From AC-32 sp035624425 (lineage in GTDB: Bacteria > Actinomycetota > Thermoleophilia > Gaiellales > Gaiellaceae): a stretch of 9,456 nucleotides of DNA. How positions within the stretch are numbered: position 1 is the stretch's first letter; every line of letters starts with the position of its first letter. Below the pieces are notes generated by a model, which did not search any database, was not told the origin of the DNA, and was given only the letters and a program-made list of their open reading frames with translations. Shown here in pieces: positions 1-5,703 of this stretch. Position numbers and translations under genes: made by a program. The DNA is taken from assembly GCA_035624425.1 (NCBI GenBank), contig DASPRN010000041.1:1-9456 (forward strand), in the 5' to 3' direction.

Positions 1-264
1 ACCGGTGACGATCAGCAGGGCGCCCCAGAACGGGAGCTCCGTGGCGATTCCGGCTGCGGCCGCCGCGAGCCCGAACCCGAGCGCGTACAGCAGCAACAGG
101 ACTGCGGCTGCCGCGAAGGCGACCCCTCGGCCGAGCGAGGCGATCTTGCGCTTGACCTCGAGCGTCGCCAGCTCCACCTCGAGCCGGGCCAGCGCGCTCG
201 CGTGCTCGGCGACCTGCTTGGCCGAGGCGCCGAGCTTCGCCTCGTGCTCAGTCGCGCGTGGCAT
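1..264 (-). CDS. Phage-holin-family (actinobacterial Holin-X-like) membrane protein, C-terminus beyond left edge
   Basis: Partial minus-strand gene; 88 residues are visible and the frame is still open at the window edge. Residues 1-45 are hydrophilic and helical (an AKLGASAKQVAEHASALAR-type stretch, then EVELATLEVKRK). A strongly hydrophobic segment follows at about 47-72 (AFAAAAVLLLLYALGFGL), and a second begins near ELPFWGALLIV. An amphipathic helix followed by two membrane spans is the usual plan of the PF07332 holin superfamily III proteins of actinobacteria. These are housekeeping envelope proteins of unknown role, not proof of a prophage. The ATG at 262-264 lies inside the end of the upstream 135-residue gene, whose stop is at 248-250, a 17-bp overlap that suggests translational coupling. 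The family call is from architecture; the envelope role is inferred. Confidence 0.72.
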   Translation of the reverse strand, partial: MPRATEHEAKLGASAKQVAEHASALARLEVELATLEVKRKIASLGRGVAFAAAAVLLLLYALGFGLAAAAAGIATELPFWGALLIVTG

Positions 265-655
265 GGCCTCTCCAGTCCAGAGCTCTCGCGGCGAGGATGC
301 CGGCGGTGAGCGCGGCGCCGACGAGGAGCCACGGCGCCCACGGGCGGCCGGACGGTCTGGGGTTGCGCTTCGAAGGGGCGGTCGGCTCCGCGGACGCAGC
401 CGGCGGCGGCTCCGGATTCCCGGGGGCCGGCGGCTCCGGATTCCCGGGCGCCGGCTGCGGCTCGGCGGGGGCGGCGCCGTTCGTGCGCATCCGCGCTGCG
501 ATCAGGCTCGGCTTCAGCTTGCGCAGGAAGGCGGCGTCGGCCTCCAGCTCCTCGGCAAGCCAGGTGCCGATGCCGTCACCGCGCGCGGCAGCACGGCCGG
601 CGAGCAGGTGGAGGCGCTGGGCGCCCCGTTCGACGAGGAGATCGGCGCTGGTCAT
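248..655 (-). CDS. Proline-rich single-span membrane protein (DUF3618-like), 135 aa
   Basis: The protein has three parts. Residues 1-57 are charged and helical (MTSADLLVERGAQRLHLL). Residues 60-105 form a low-complexity Pro/Ala/Glu linker with a tandem PAPGNPEP repeat. A C-terminal transmembrane helix at about 107-124 (WAPWLLVGAALTAGILAA) ends in a short charged tail. The ATG at 653-655 overlaps the stop of the preceding gene as ATGA, and the end overlaps the holin-family start by 17 bp, so the three genes form a tightly coupled operon. In other actinobacteria, holin-family genes often sit with DUF3618 and DUF4235 genes. This protein has the position and single-span plan of the DUF3618 member but I see no diagnostic motif. 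The longer frame upstream of 655 is shadow. Function unknown. Confidence 0.7.
   Translation of the reverse strand: MTSADLLVERGAQRLHLLAGRAAARGDGIGTWLAEELEADAAFLRKLKPSLIAARMRTNGAAPAEPQPAPGNPEPPAPGNPEPPPAASAEPTAPSKRNPRPSGRPWAPWLLVGAALTAGILAARALDWRGHATRD
408..455. repeat. Two-copy 24-bp tandem repeat inside the proline-rich linker
   Basis: Units 408-431 and 432-455 both read GGCTCCGGATTCCCGGG on the plus strand and differ at one base. The unit is a multiple of three, so the minus-strand gene keeps its frame and encodes a repeated PAPGNPEP-type octapeptide. It is the sort of tract that expands or contracts by slippage, changing linker length only. Confidence 0.85.
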
Positions 656-780
656 CGCTTCGCCGGCGGCGCCTCGCCGGTCGCGAGTGTCCAGATCTTG
701 GAGGCGGCCCGGCGGGCGGCGAGCGTCGCGCCCGCGGCGAGCCCGGTGTAGAGACCGGTCCAGAGCAGCTTCCGCAGCAC
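652..780 (-). CDS. Small membrane-associated protein, 42 aa (short DUF4235-like)
   Basis: A 42-residue protein with a hydrophobic N-terminal half (LRKLLWTGLYTGLAAGATLA) followed by AARRAASKIWTLATGEAPPAKR. The pattern of hydrophobic helix, Ala/Arg-rich segment, then K-x-W-x-x-x-TGE-x-PP resembles the end of DUF4235 proteins, which often travel with holin-family genes. Its TGA stop overlaps the ATG of the 135-residue gene (ATGA), strong support for a real gene. I chose the GTG at 778-780. An in-frame TTG at 811-813 would add 11 residues (AESSSGKQPG), but those codons have low GC at third positions, unlike the body, and neither start has a clear Shine-Dalgarno. An in-frame TAA a little further upstream sets the limit. 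Function unknown. Confidence 0.6.
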   Translation of the reverse strand: MLRKLLWTGLYTGLAAGATLAARRAASKIWTLATGEAPPAKR

Positions 781-822
781 TCCCGGTTGTTTGCCTGACG
801 ATGACTCGGCCAAACCTGGGAA

Positions 823-831
823 TTACTGTAA
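823..831. promoter_or_regulatory. Candidate bidirectional -10 region between argR and the holin-family operon
   Basis: TTACTGTAA is an odd palindrome and one of the few AT-rich spots in this stretch. It holds a TANNNT hexamer on each strand: TACTGT at 824-829 (plus) and TACAGT read at 830-825 (minus). The minus start would fall a few bases before the TTG at 813; the plus start would give argR a leader of about 110 nt. No convincing -35 is seen on either side. It could instead be an operator. Low confidence. Confidence 0.3.
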
Positions 832-947
832 CTGGATGGACTCGCGCCCGCACCGCGCCAGGAGGCTCGCAACGGCGCTCGCCTGCGACGCCGACCAAGG
901 AGGTCGCGACGGCTTGGCCGGCGCGGCCGTCCAAAACACCGTGTGGT

Positions 948-1433
948 ATGCAGGCTGAAGGTCCCCGCGCGAAGAGGCTGGGTAAGCCCGGGCGGCAGCG
1001 GCTGATTGCGAGCGTCGTCTCGCGCCGGCGTATCGGGAGCCAGCAGGAGCTCGCCTCGGCGCTCTCCCGGGCCGGCTGCGCGGTGACGCAGGCGACGGTG
1101 TCGCGCGACATCCGCGAGCTCGGGCTCGAGAAGACGACCGATGCGCTCGGGCGCCCGCGCTACGTGCTGCCCGGCCGAGCGCGGCAAGCCGATTCGCGCA
1201 CGACGCTCGAGTCGGTGCTGGGCCAGTTCGGGCTGCGCGCCACGGCGGCGCAGAACATCGTCGTCGTCCAGTCGGAGCTCGGCTCGGCTCCGGCGATCGC
1301 CCGCGCGCTCGACCGGCTCGGCCACCCGCGCATCGTGGGGACGCTCGCGGGCGACGACACGTGCCTGGTGATCACGCGCTCGGTCGCCGAAGCGCGCACC
1401 GTCGCCCGAGAGCTGCGTGCCGCGCTGGGTTGA
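948..1433 (+). CDS. argR: Arginine repressor ArgR
   Basis: A 161-residue protein, slightly longer than the usual ~150. Residues ~14-75 form the N-terminal winged helix-turn-helix (SQQELASAL, then TVSRDIRELGLEK as recognition helix; PF01316). Residues ~86-160 are the C-terminal oligomerisation and arginine-binding domain (PF02863), with GSAPAIARALD and the diagnostic GTLAGDDT, whose paired aspartates contact the arginine ligand in the family. Known members form hexamers that bind ARG boxes when arginine is abundant, repressing biosynthesis and often their own gene. No arginine biosynthesis gene lies nearby, so it probably acts in trans. The ATG at 948 is the only good in-frame start after the upstream shadow region and has no clear Shine-Dalgarno. 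I did not find a convincing ARG box upstream. Confidence 0.95.
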   Translation: MQAEGPRAKRLGKPGRQRLIASVVSRRRIGSQQELASALSRAGCAVTQATVSRDIRELGLEKTTDALGRPRYVLPGRARQADSRTTLESVLGQFGLRATAAQNIVVVQSELGSAPAIARALDRLGHPRIVGTLAGDDTCLVITRSVAEARTVARELRAALG

Positions 1434-1483
1434 GAAGTCACACTCCCGTCACGATTGCGCCACACTTCCGTGCGCTTTTCGCC

Positions 1484-1530
1484 GCTACCCTCGAGGTATC
1501 CCCCGGGGAGGGTGGGGGTTAGGGATGGGG
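1484..1530 (+). promoter_or_regulatory. G-run cluster with CsoR-like inverted elements in the convergent gap
   Basis: Within the 124-bp gap between argR and the convergent orphan gene, TACCCTCGAGGTA (1486-1498) is a near-palindrome. CCCCCGGGG follows, then five G-runs (1505-1530) with loops of 1, 1, 3 and 2 bases, matching the standard intramolecular G-quadruplex pattern on the plus strand. The combination of TA-flanked C-run and G-run also recalls operators of CsoR-family metal sensors. TACCCT could serve as a -10. No matching plus-strand gene follows: the next ATG (1525) opens only 35 codons, mostly antisense to the orphan gene. Function uncertain. Confidence 0.35.
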
Positions 1531-1557
1531 TCCCTTTGGCCGGAGTCGCCGACCGGC

Positions 1558-2199
1558 TCAGACGCTCTTGCCGCCGACGTACCAGACGGGGCCTTGGGTC
1601 TGAACCGGCCGAGTGTCCGAAAGCGCACGTAGAACGCGCACGGTCCCGCGGGTTCCCTCGGCGTCGAGCCGTTCGAGACAGCGCCGGGCCATCTCGGTCG
1701 ATACGCCGTACCCGAAGCGCCTCGCCGCCCGGAACCGGAAGGCCAGCCTGATCCCGTCGCGCGCAGGGTTGACCGGCGCCAGCAGCAGCGCGGCCCGGTC
1801 GAGGTAGTCGCTCGAGTCGAGCTCGACCTCGGCGTAGAGGTCACTCCAGTCGCCTGGCAGCGCGGCAAGCGCCGCGTCCCAGTCCGCCACGAATGATTGC
1901 CGCTCCTCCGCGACAGCTTTGGACACCTCGGTCGTCCCGACGAGCTCCAGCGTCGCATCGATCCTCTCGCCGTCGAGACGCTCCAGCAGCCGCCCCGCGA
2001 GCGCGGGCGAGGCCCCGCTCCCGCGCTGGGTGACGTGGAACGAGATCACCTTCCCGCGGCGCCCCGGGATCGCCGGGCCGAGCAGCGCGGCGGCCCGGCC
2101 GCCGTCGTCCTCGTCCGCGACAGTGAGCCGCAACCGGGCGTCGGCCCACCCCTCCGGCAGGCCCTCCTGGATTGCCTGCCACTGGCCAACGATGCTCAC
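1558..2199 (-). CDS. Conserved-looking protein of unknown function with two tandem ~85-residue repeats
   Basis: A 213-residue soluble protein; I recognise no family. The sequence shows an internal duplication: residues ~7-89 and ~107-191 align on W...LP..W.D near the start, then RAALL.P..P, a hydrophobic beta-like stretch (VISFHV / RLAFRF), and LLERLDGERIDATL against CLERLDAEGTRGTV. A 17-residue linker (90-106) joins them, and a short tail contains GPVWYVGG. There is no signal peptide, membrane span or cysteine pair. Start is GTG at 2197-2199; a TATAGT hexamer ends exactly 7 bp upstream and no Shine-Dalgarno is present, so the mRNA is probably leaderless. It is divergent from the E1 alpha gene and convergent with argR. 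A small ligand-binding or dimer-like alpha/beta fold is possible, but that is a guess. Confidence 0.85.
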   Translation of the reverse strand: MSIVGQWQAIQEGLPEGWADARLRLTVADEDDGGRAAALLGPAIPGRRGKVISFHVTQRGSGASPALAGRLLERLDGERIDATLELVGTTEVSKAVAEERQSFVADWDAALAALPGDWSDLYAEVELDSSDYLDRAALLLAPVNPARDGIRLAFRFRAARRFGYGVSTEMARRCLERLDAEGTRGTVRVLRALSDTRPVQTQGPVWYVGGKSV

Positions 2200-2206
2200 G
2201 GGGCTG

Positions 2207-2212
2207 ACTATA
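2207..2212 (-). promoter_or_regulatory. -10 element of a leaderless promoter for the duplicated-domain gene
   Basis: On the minus strand TATAGT is followed by 7 bases and then the GTG start codon. That spacing puts the transcription start at, or next to, the first base of the start codon. No Shine-Dalgarno lies between. This is the classic geometry of leaderless actinobacterial genes. No good TTGACA-like -35 at 16-18 bp. Confidence 0.65.
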
Positions 2213-2242
2213 GGCGGTCGCTTCGCGACGCCGACACAAAGG

Positions 2243-2268
2243 CGGCGGCGGCTTTGCCGACGCCGCCG
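2243..2268. promoter_or_regulatory. 8-bp inverted repeat between the divergent promoters
   Basis: CGGCGGCG (2243-2250) and CGCCGCCG (2261-2268) are perfect inverse complements around a 10-base loop. The repeat sits about 30 bp upstream of the minus -10 and about 55 bp upstream of the plus -10. It could be a shared operator or just GC-rich sequence; a regulator cannot be named. Confidence 0.3.
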
Positions 2269-2323
2269 TCCGACGCACCATCTCGGTGGCAGGACATTGC
2301 GCCCTGAGCAGGGAGATAGCCTC

Positions 2324-2329
2324 TAAGCT
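2324..2329 (+). promoter_or_regulatory. -10 element of a leaderless promoter for the E1 alpha gene
   Basis: TAAGCT is followed by 7 bases (2330-2336) and then the ATG at 2337, with no Shine-Dalgarno between. Spacing is the same as in the divergent gene, which supports both calls. A start codon further upstream in the same frame (2286) would place this element inside the gene and lacks family similarity. Confidence 0.6.
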
Positions 2330-2336
2330 CACGCGC

Positions 2337-3308
2337 ATGGCGAGGGTCGAGCGGAGAGGCACGCTGAGCGAGCAACGGCTGCGCACCTTCCTGCGCGAGA
2401 TGCTCCTGATCAGGCGCTTCGAGGAGAAGGTCGAGGAGCGCTTCCGCGCCGGCGAGCTGCCGGGGTTCCTGCACGTTGCGATCGGCCAGGAGGGGGTCGC
2501 GGTCGGCGTCTGCCAGGCGCTGGACGACGGCGACGTCTTCGCCTCGACGCACCGCGCGCACGGTCACACACTCGCGCGCGGCACGCACCCGAACGCGGTC
2601 ATGGCCGAGCTGTACGGGAAGCTCGAGGGCTGCTCGCACGGCTACGGCGGCTCGATGCACCTCTACGACGTCGAGCGCGGCAACCTCGGCGCAAACGCGG
2701 TCGTCGGCGGCGGGCTCCCTGCGATCACCGGCGCGGCGCTCGCCTTCAAGCTGCGCAAGGAGCCGCGCGTCGCGGTCGCGTTCTTCGGCGACGGGGCGAC
2801 CAACATCGGCACATTCCACGAATCGCTCAACCTGGCGCAGCTCTGGCAGGTGCCCGCGGTTTTCGTGCTCGAGGACAACCGCTGGGCCGAGTCGACCCCG
2901 GAGAGCCAGCACTCGCCGATCCGTGACCTGAGCAAGCGCGCCGAGGCCTTCGGGATGAGGGTGATGCGAGCCGACGGCCAGGACGTCGAGGAGGTGCACC
3001 GCGTCGCGCAGCGGGCGCTCAAGCACGCGCGGGACGGCAAGGGCCCGGTGTTCCTGCACGTCCAGACGGAGCGCCTGGTCGGCCACTACATCGGCGACCC
3101 GCAGGTCTACCGCGACAAGGAGCAGCTGCGCGAGCTGCAGGAAACGCGTGACCCGATCACCCTCCTGCGCGAGAAGCTCGCGATCTCCGACGCGGAGTTC
3201 GACGAGATCGACCGCGAGGTGCAGGAGCTCGTGGAGGCGTCGGTCGAGTTCGCCAAGGCCGGCACCGACCCGAAGCCTGAGGACGCTCTCAGAAACATCT
3301 ATGCCTGA
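2337..3308 (+). CDS. pdhA: 2-oxo acid dehydrogenase E1 component, alpha subunit (pyruvate dehydrogenase type)
   Basis: Thiamine-diphosphate-dependent subunit that, with E1 beta, decarboxylates a 2-oxo acid and reductively acylates the E2 lipoyl group. Length is 323 residues, normal for the short heterotetrameric E1 alpha (PF00676). Visible motifs: FLHVAIGQEGVAVG (44-57), THRAHGH (71-77), GGSMH of the active-site loop (104-108), and the ThDP motif GDGATN (151) to EDNRW (179-183). In the usual GDG...ENNxY motif the second Asn and the following Tyr backbone bind the metal. Here Asn181 is kept, the first Asn is Asp180 and Tyr is Trp183. The ATG at 2337 fits family N-termini. The end overlaps E1 beta by 8 bp. 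Sequence alone does not separate pyruvate from acetoin dehydrogenase; the LYGKLEG and WAEST features also occur in acetoin-type enzymes, and no acetoin accessory gene is seen. Confidence 0.93.
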   Translation: MARVERRGTLSEQRLRTFLREMLLIRRFEEKVEERFRAGELPGFLHVAIGQEGVAVGVCQALDDGDVFASTHRAHGHTLARGTHPNAVMAELYGKLEGCSHGYGGSMHLYDVERGNLGANAVVGGGLPAITGAALAFKLRKEPRVAVAFFGDGATNIGTFHESLNLAQLWQVPAVFVLEDNRWAESTPESQHSPIRDLSKRAEAFGMRVMRADGQDVEEVHRVAQRALKHARDGKGPVFLHVQTERLVGHYIGDPQVYRDKEQLRELQETRDPITLLREKLAISDAEFDEIDREVQELVEASVEFAKAGTDPKPEDALRNIYA

Positions 3309-4281
3309 GCTTTCCTATCGCGAGGCCGTGCGCGAAGCGCTGTCGCAGGCGATGCGGCAGGACGAGAACGTGTTCGTGATGGGCGAGGACATCGCGGAGA
3401 TGGGCGGCTCGATGGGCGTCACCGCCGGCATGCTCGACGAGTTCGGGCCCGAGCGGGTCCGCAACACGCCGATCTCCGAGATGGCGATCGTCGGCGCCGG
3501 GATCGGCGCGGCGATCCAGGGCATGCGGCCCGTCGTCGAGGTCATGTACGAGGACTTCCTGACGGTCTCGATGGAGCAGATCGTCAACCAGGCGGCCAAG
3601 CACCGCTACATGTCGGGCGGCCAGCTAAAGGTGCCGCTAACGATCCGGACGCAGGGCGGGGCCGGCTGGTCGCCCGGCGCGCAACACGCGCAGCAGGTCG
3701 AGGCGTGGTTCGTGCACGTGCCCGGCCTGAAGGTCGTCTTCGCCTCGACTCCGGCCGACGTGCGCGGCCTGCTCTGGTCGGCGATCTACGACGACAACCC
3801 GGTCGTCTTCTTCGAGCACCGCACGCTTTACGGGCTGAAGGAAGACGTGCCCGATGAGCTCGAGGCGATCCCGATCGGCTGGGGGCGCGTGCACCGCGAG
3901 GGCTCGGACGTGACGGTGGTCGCGACGGGGCGGCTCGTGCACGAGGCGCTGCGGGCGGCCGAGCAGGCGGAGTCAGAGGGGGTCTCGGTCGAGGTCTGGG
4001 ACCCGAGGACGCTCCAGCCGCTCGACCTCGACGGCCTGGTCGCCTCCGTGAAGAAGACGAACCGCGTCGTCGTCGCCCACGAGGCGGTCACGCGGGGCGG
4101 CTTCGGCGCCGAGATCGCGGCCGTCGTCCAGGAGCAGGCGTTCGACTGGCTCGACGCGCCGGTCGAACGCGTCGGTGCGCGGTTTGCGCCGCTGCCCTTC
4201 GCGCCGGTGATGGAGGAGTACGTCGTGCCGCACGCAGACGACGTGCTCGAGGCGATCAAGCGGACGGTCGCGCGTGGCTGA
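3301..4281 (+). CDS. pdhB: 2-oxo acid dehydrogenase E1 component, beta subunit
   Basis: The 326-residue partner of E1 alpha; together they form the alpha2beta2 E1 that sits on the E2 core in the cytoplasm. The N-terminal transketolase pyrimidine-binding domain (about 3-178) shows FVMGEDIAEMGG (25-36), TPISE with the conserved Glu60 that activates the ThDP aminopyrimidine, YEDF (83-86) and GAQHAQQVEAWFVHVPGLKVV (126-146) with the active-site His129. The C-terminal transketolase domain (about 195-318) has EVWDPRTLQPLD and HEAVTRGGFGAEI. The start ATG at 3301 overlaps the E1 alpha stop by 8 bp, so translation is coupled. The GAQH-QQVEAWF-HVPG pattern is shared by pyruvate and acetoin enzymes, so substrate is inferred. 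A 158-bp repeat-bearing gap separates it from E2, unlike the tight E1 junction. Confidence 0.95.
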   Translation: MPELSYREAVREALSQAMRQDENVFVMGEDIAEMGGSMGVTAGMLDEFGPERVRNTPISEMAIVGAGIGAAIQGMRPVVEVMYEDFLTVSMEQIVNQAAKHRYMSGGQLKVPLTIRTQGGAGWSPGAQHAQQVEAWFVHVPGLKVVFASTPADVRGLLWSAIYDDNPVVFFEHRTLYGLKEDVPDELEAIPIGWGRVHREGSDVTVVATGRLVHEALRAAEQAESEGVSVEVWDPRTLQPLDLDGLVASVKKTNRVVVAHEAVTRGGFGAEIAAVVQEQAFDWLDAPVERVGARFAPLPFAPVMEEYVVPHADDVLEAIKRTVARG

Positions 4282-4299
4282 ACTGTCCCTTTTGGCCAG

Positions 4300-4321
4300 G
4301 TCCCAGGGACTGTCCCCCTGG
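4300..4321 (+). repeat. REP-like palindrome, copy 1 (imperfect)
   Basis: GTCCCAGGGACTGTCCC (4300-4316) followed by CCTGG. It differs from copy 2 over the first 17 bases only at the central base (T for A), and its right arm carries one extra C, which breaks perfect symmetry. A fragment, ACTGTCCCT (4282-4290), lies just before it, directly after the E1 beta stop. Together with copy 2 it forms an inverted pair about 83 bp apart. Confidence 0.75.
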
Positions 4322-4404
4322 CATGGCGCCTCGAGACCTGGCTCGGACGGCTGGGCGGCTCGGAGCTGCGGTTGTCCGAGTTCGGACGTGCCTGATTTGG
4401 ACGT

Positions 4405-4425
4405 GTCCCAGGGACAGTCCCTGGG
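4405..4425 (+). repeat. REP-like palindrome, copy 2 (perfect 19-bp palindrome)
   Basis: CCCAGGGACAGTCCCTGGG (4407-4425) is a perfect odd palindrome with 9-bp arms around a single A. It ends 5 bp before the E2 Shine-Dalgarno, so the transcript here may fold against the E2 ribosome site. Paired with copy 1, it resembles REPIN-type elements moved by RAYT transposases in other bacteria; no transposase is in the window. Confidence 0.8.
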
Positions 4426-4439
4426 TGTTCGGAGGGGCG

Positions 4440-5642
4440 ATGGCTAGCGAGGTCAAGCTGCCCCGGCTCGGACAGGGGATGGAGTCCGGCACGATTGTCA
4501 GGTGGCTGAAGGCCGAGGGCGACCCGGTCGAGAAGGGCGAGCCGCTCTACGAGCTCGACACCGACAAGGTGACGCAGGAGGTCGAGGCGGAGGCCTCGGG
4601 CCTCTTGCTGAAGATCGCGGTGCGGGAGGGGGAGGTGCCGGTCGGCCGGACCATCGCGGTGATCGGCGAGGCCGGGGAGGAAGTTCCCGGGATCGCCGCC
4701 GAGCCGGAGCCCGCGGCCGAGCCCGTGCCCCAGCCGCGGCAGGAGGACGGCCGCCCCGCCGAGCGGGAGGAACGGCCCGTGGCTTCGGCAGGGGGTCGCG
4801 TCAAGGCGTCGCCACTCGCGCGCCGGATCGCGCGGGAGCGGGGAGTCGACCTCGCTTCGCTGCGCGGGACCGGGCCCGAGGGGCGAATCGTCGCCGACGA
4901 CGTCGAGCGCACCGAAGCTGGTGCGCCTCTGGCTCCGGCCGCTGCGCCGGCGCCCGTCGTCCTGGGTGAGGTCGAGCGCCGCGAGCTGACGAGCGTCCGC
5001 CGGACGATTGCGAGGCGTCTGACCGAGGCGTGGCAGATCCCCGTCTTCCAGCTGCAGTCCTCGGCCGACATGTCCCACGTGAACGCCCTGGTCGCGCGCC
5101 TGCGCGAGACCGAGGAAGGCCCGAAGCTGACGGTCACCGACGTCCTGATCAAGGTCTGCGCCGCAGCACTGATGCGCCACCGGGAGGTAAACGCGGAGTG
5201 GACGGAGGCAGCCATTCTGATCCATCCGACCGCCAACATCGGGATCGCAGTCGCCGCACCCCAGGGCCTGGTCGTCCCGGTGATCCACGGGGCCGAGCGC
5301 CTGACTCTGGCCGAGACCGCAGCCGCGCGCGCGGCTGCGGTCACGCGGGCGCGAGAGGGGAAGCTGCAGCGCGAGGACATGGAAAGAGGCACCTTCACGA
5401 TCTCCAACCTCGGCATGTACCGCGTCGAGCGCTTTACGGCCGTGCTCAACGTGCCGCAGGCCGCGATCCTCGCCGTCGGAGCGACGGAGGAACGCGCCGT
5501 CCCGTCCGGCGGCGAGATCGTCCTGCGCCCGATGCTGACCCTGACCGCGACGTTCGACCACCGTGCCGTCGACGGCGCGCCGGCCGCCGAGTTCCTCCAG
5601 TCGGTCAAGGAGCTGCTGGAGGAGCCGGCGCTGATGCTGTGA
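4440..5642 (+). CDS. pdhC: Dihydrolipoamide acyltransferase E2 component
   Basis: A 400-residue E2 that carries the acyl group from E1 on a swinging lipoyl arm and transfers it to CoA; it also forms the structural core of the complex. Domains in order: one lipoyl domain (1-77) with acceptor Lys43 in ELDTDKVTQEVEAE; an Ala/Pro/Glu-rich linker (85-118); the peripheral-subunit-binding domain (~122-156, KASPLARRIARERGVDLASL then GTGPEGRIVADDV) that docks E1 or E3; a second Ala/Pro linker; and the catalytic domain (~176-400) ending in DHRAVDG, with catalytic His374 and Asp378. A single lipoyl domain is common in this group. The ATG at 4440 has GGAGGGG at 4431-4437. The in-frame ATG at 4323 is rejected because it would translate the repeat region. 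Substrate specificity is inferred from the neighbours. Confidence 0.96.
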   Translation: MASEVKLPRLGQGMESGTIVRWLKAEGDPVEKGEPLYELDTDKVTQEVEAEASGLLLKIAVREGEVPVGRTIAVIGEAGEEVPGIAAEPEPAAEPVPQPRQEDGRPAEREERPVASAGGRVKASPLARRIARERGVDLASLRGTGPEGRIVADDVERTEAGAPLAPAAAPAPVVLGEVERRELTSVRRTIARRLTEAWQIPVFQLQSSADMSHVNALVARLRETEEGPKLTVTDVLIKVCAAALMRHREVNAEWTEAAILIHPTANIGIAVAAPQGLVVPVIHGAERLTLAETAAARAAAVTRAREGKLQREDMERGTFTISNLGMYRVERFTAVLNVPQAAILAVGATEERAVPSGGEIVLRPMLTLTATFDHRAVDGAPAAEFLQSVKELLEEPALML

Positions 5643-5692
5643 GAATCTGCTCTCCACGAAACCGAGCACGTCGATGCCGGATCCAGCGCTCC

Positions 5693-5700
5693 GAGGAGGT
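5693..5700 (+). promoter_or_regulatory. Shine-Dalgarno deciding the acetyltransferase start
   Basis: GAGGAGGT, nearly the full anti-SD complement, lies 3-4 bases before the GTG at 5704 and inside the reading frame that would start at the ATG at 5674. This favours the GTG. It is the strongest Shine-Dalgarno in the window. Confidence 0.75.
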
Positions 5701-5703
5701 CGC

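Noticed and set aside
1..264. Holin-family gene as a sign of a prophage
   Set aside because: No other phage gene is present, and this family is common as a chromosomal gene in actinobacteria.
1525..1632. 35-codon plus-strand frame after the G-run cluster
   Set aside because: Most of it is antisense to the end of the orphan gene, codon use is unremarkable and the product resembles nothing known; the G-rich run before it only imitates a Shine-Dalgarno.
4323..4439. In-frame ATG at 4323 as the E2 start
   Set aside because: It would translate the palindromic repeat; E2 proteins start a few residues before the KLPRLGQGM lipoyl strand, and the ATG at 4440 has GGAGGGG before it.
5674..5703. ATG at 5674 as the acetyltransferase start
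   Set aside because: A near-perfect Shine-Dalgarno at 5693-5700 lies inside that extension and points to the GTG at 5704, which also gives the normal N-terminal strand (MIRRAGPRD).
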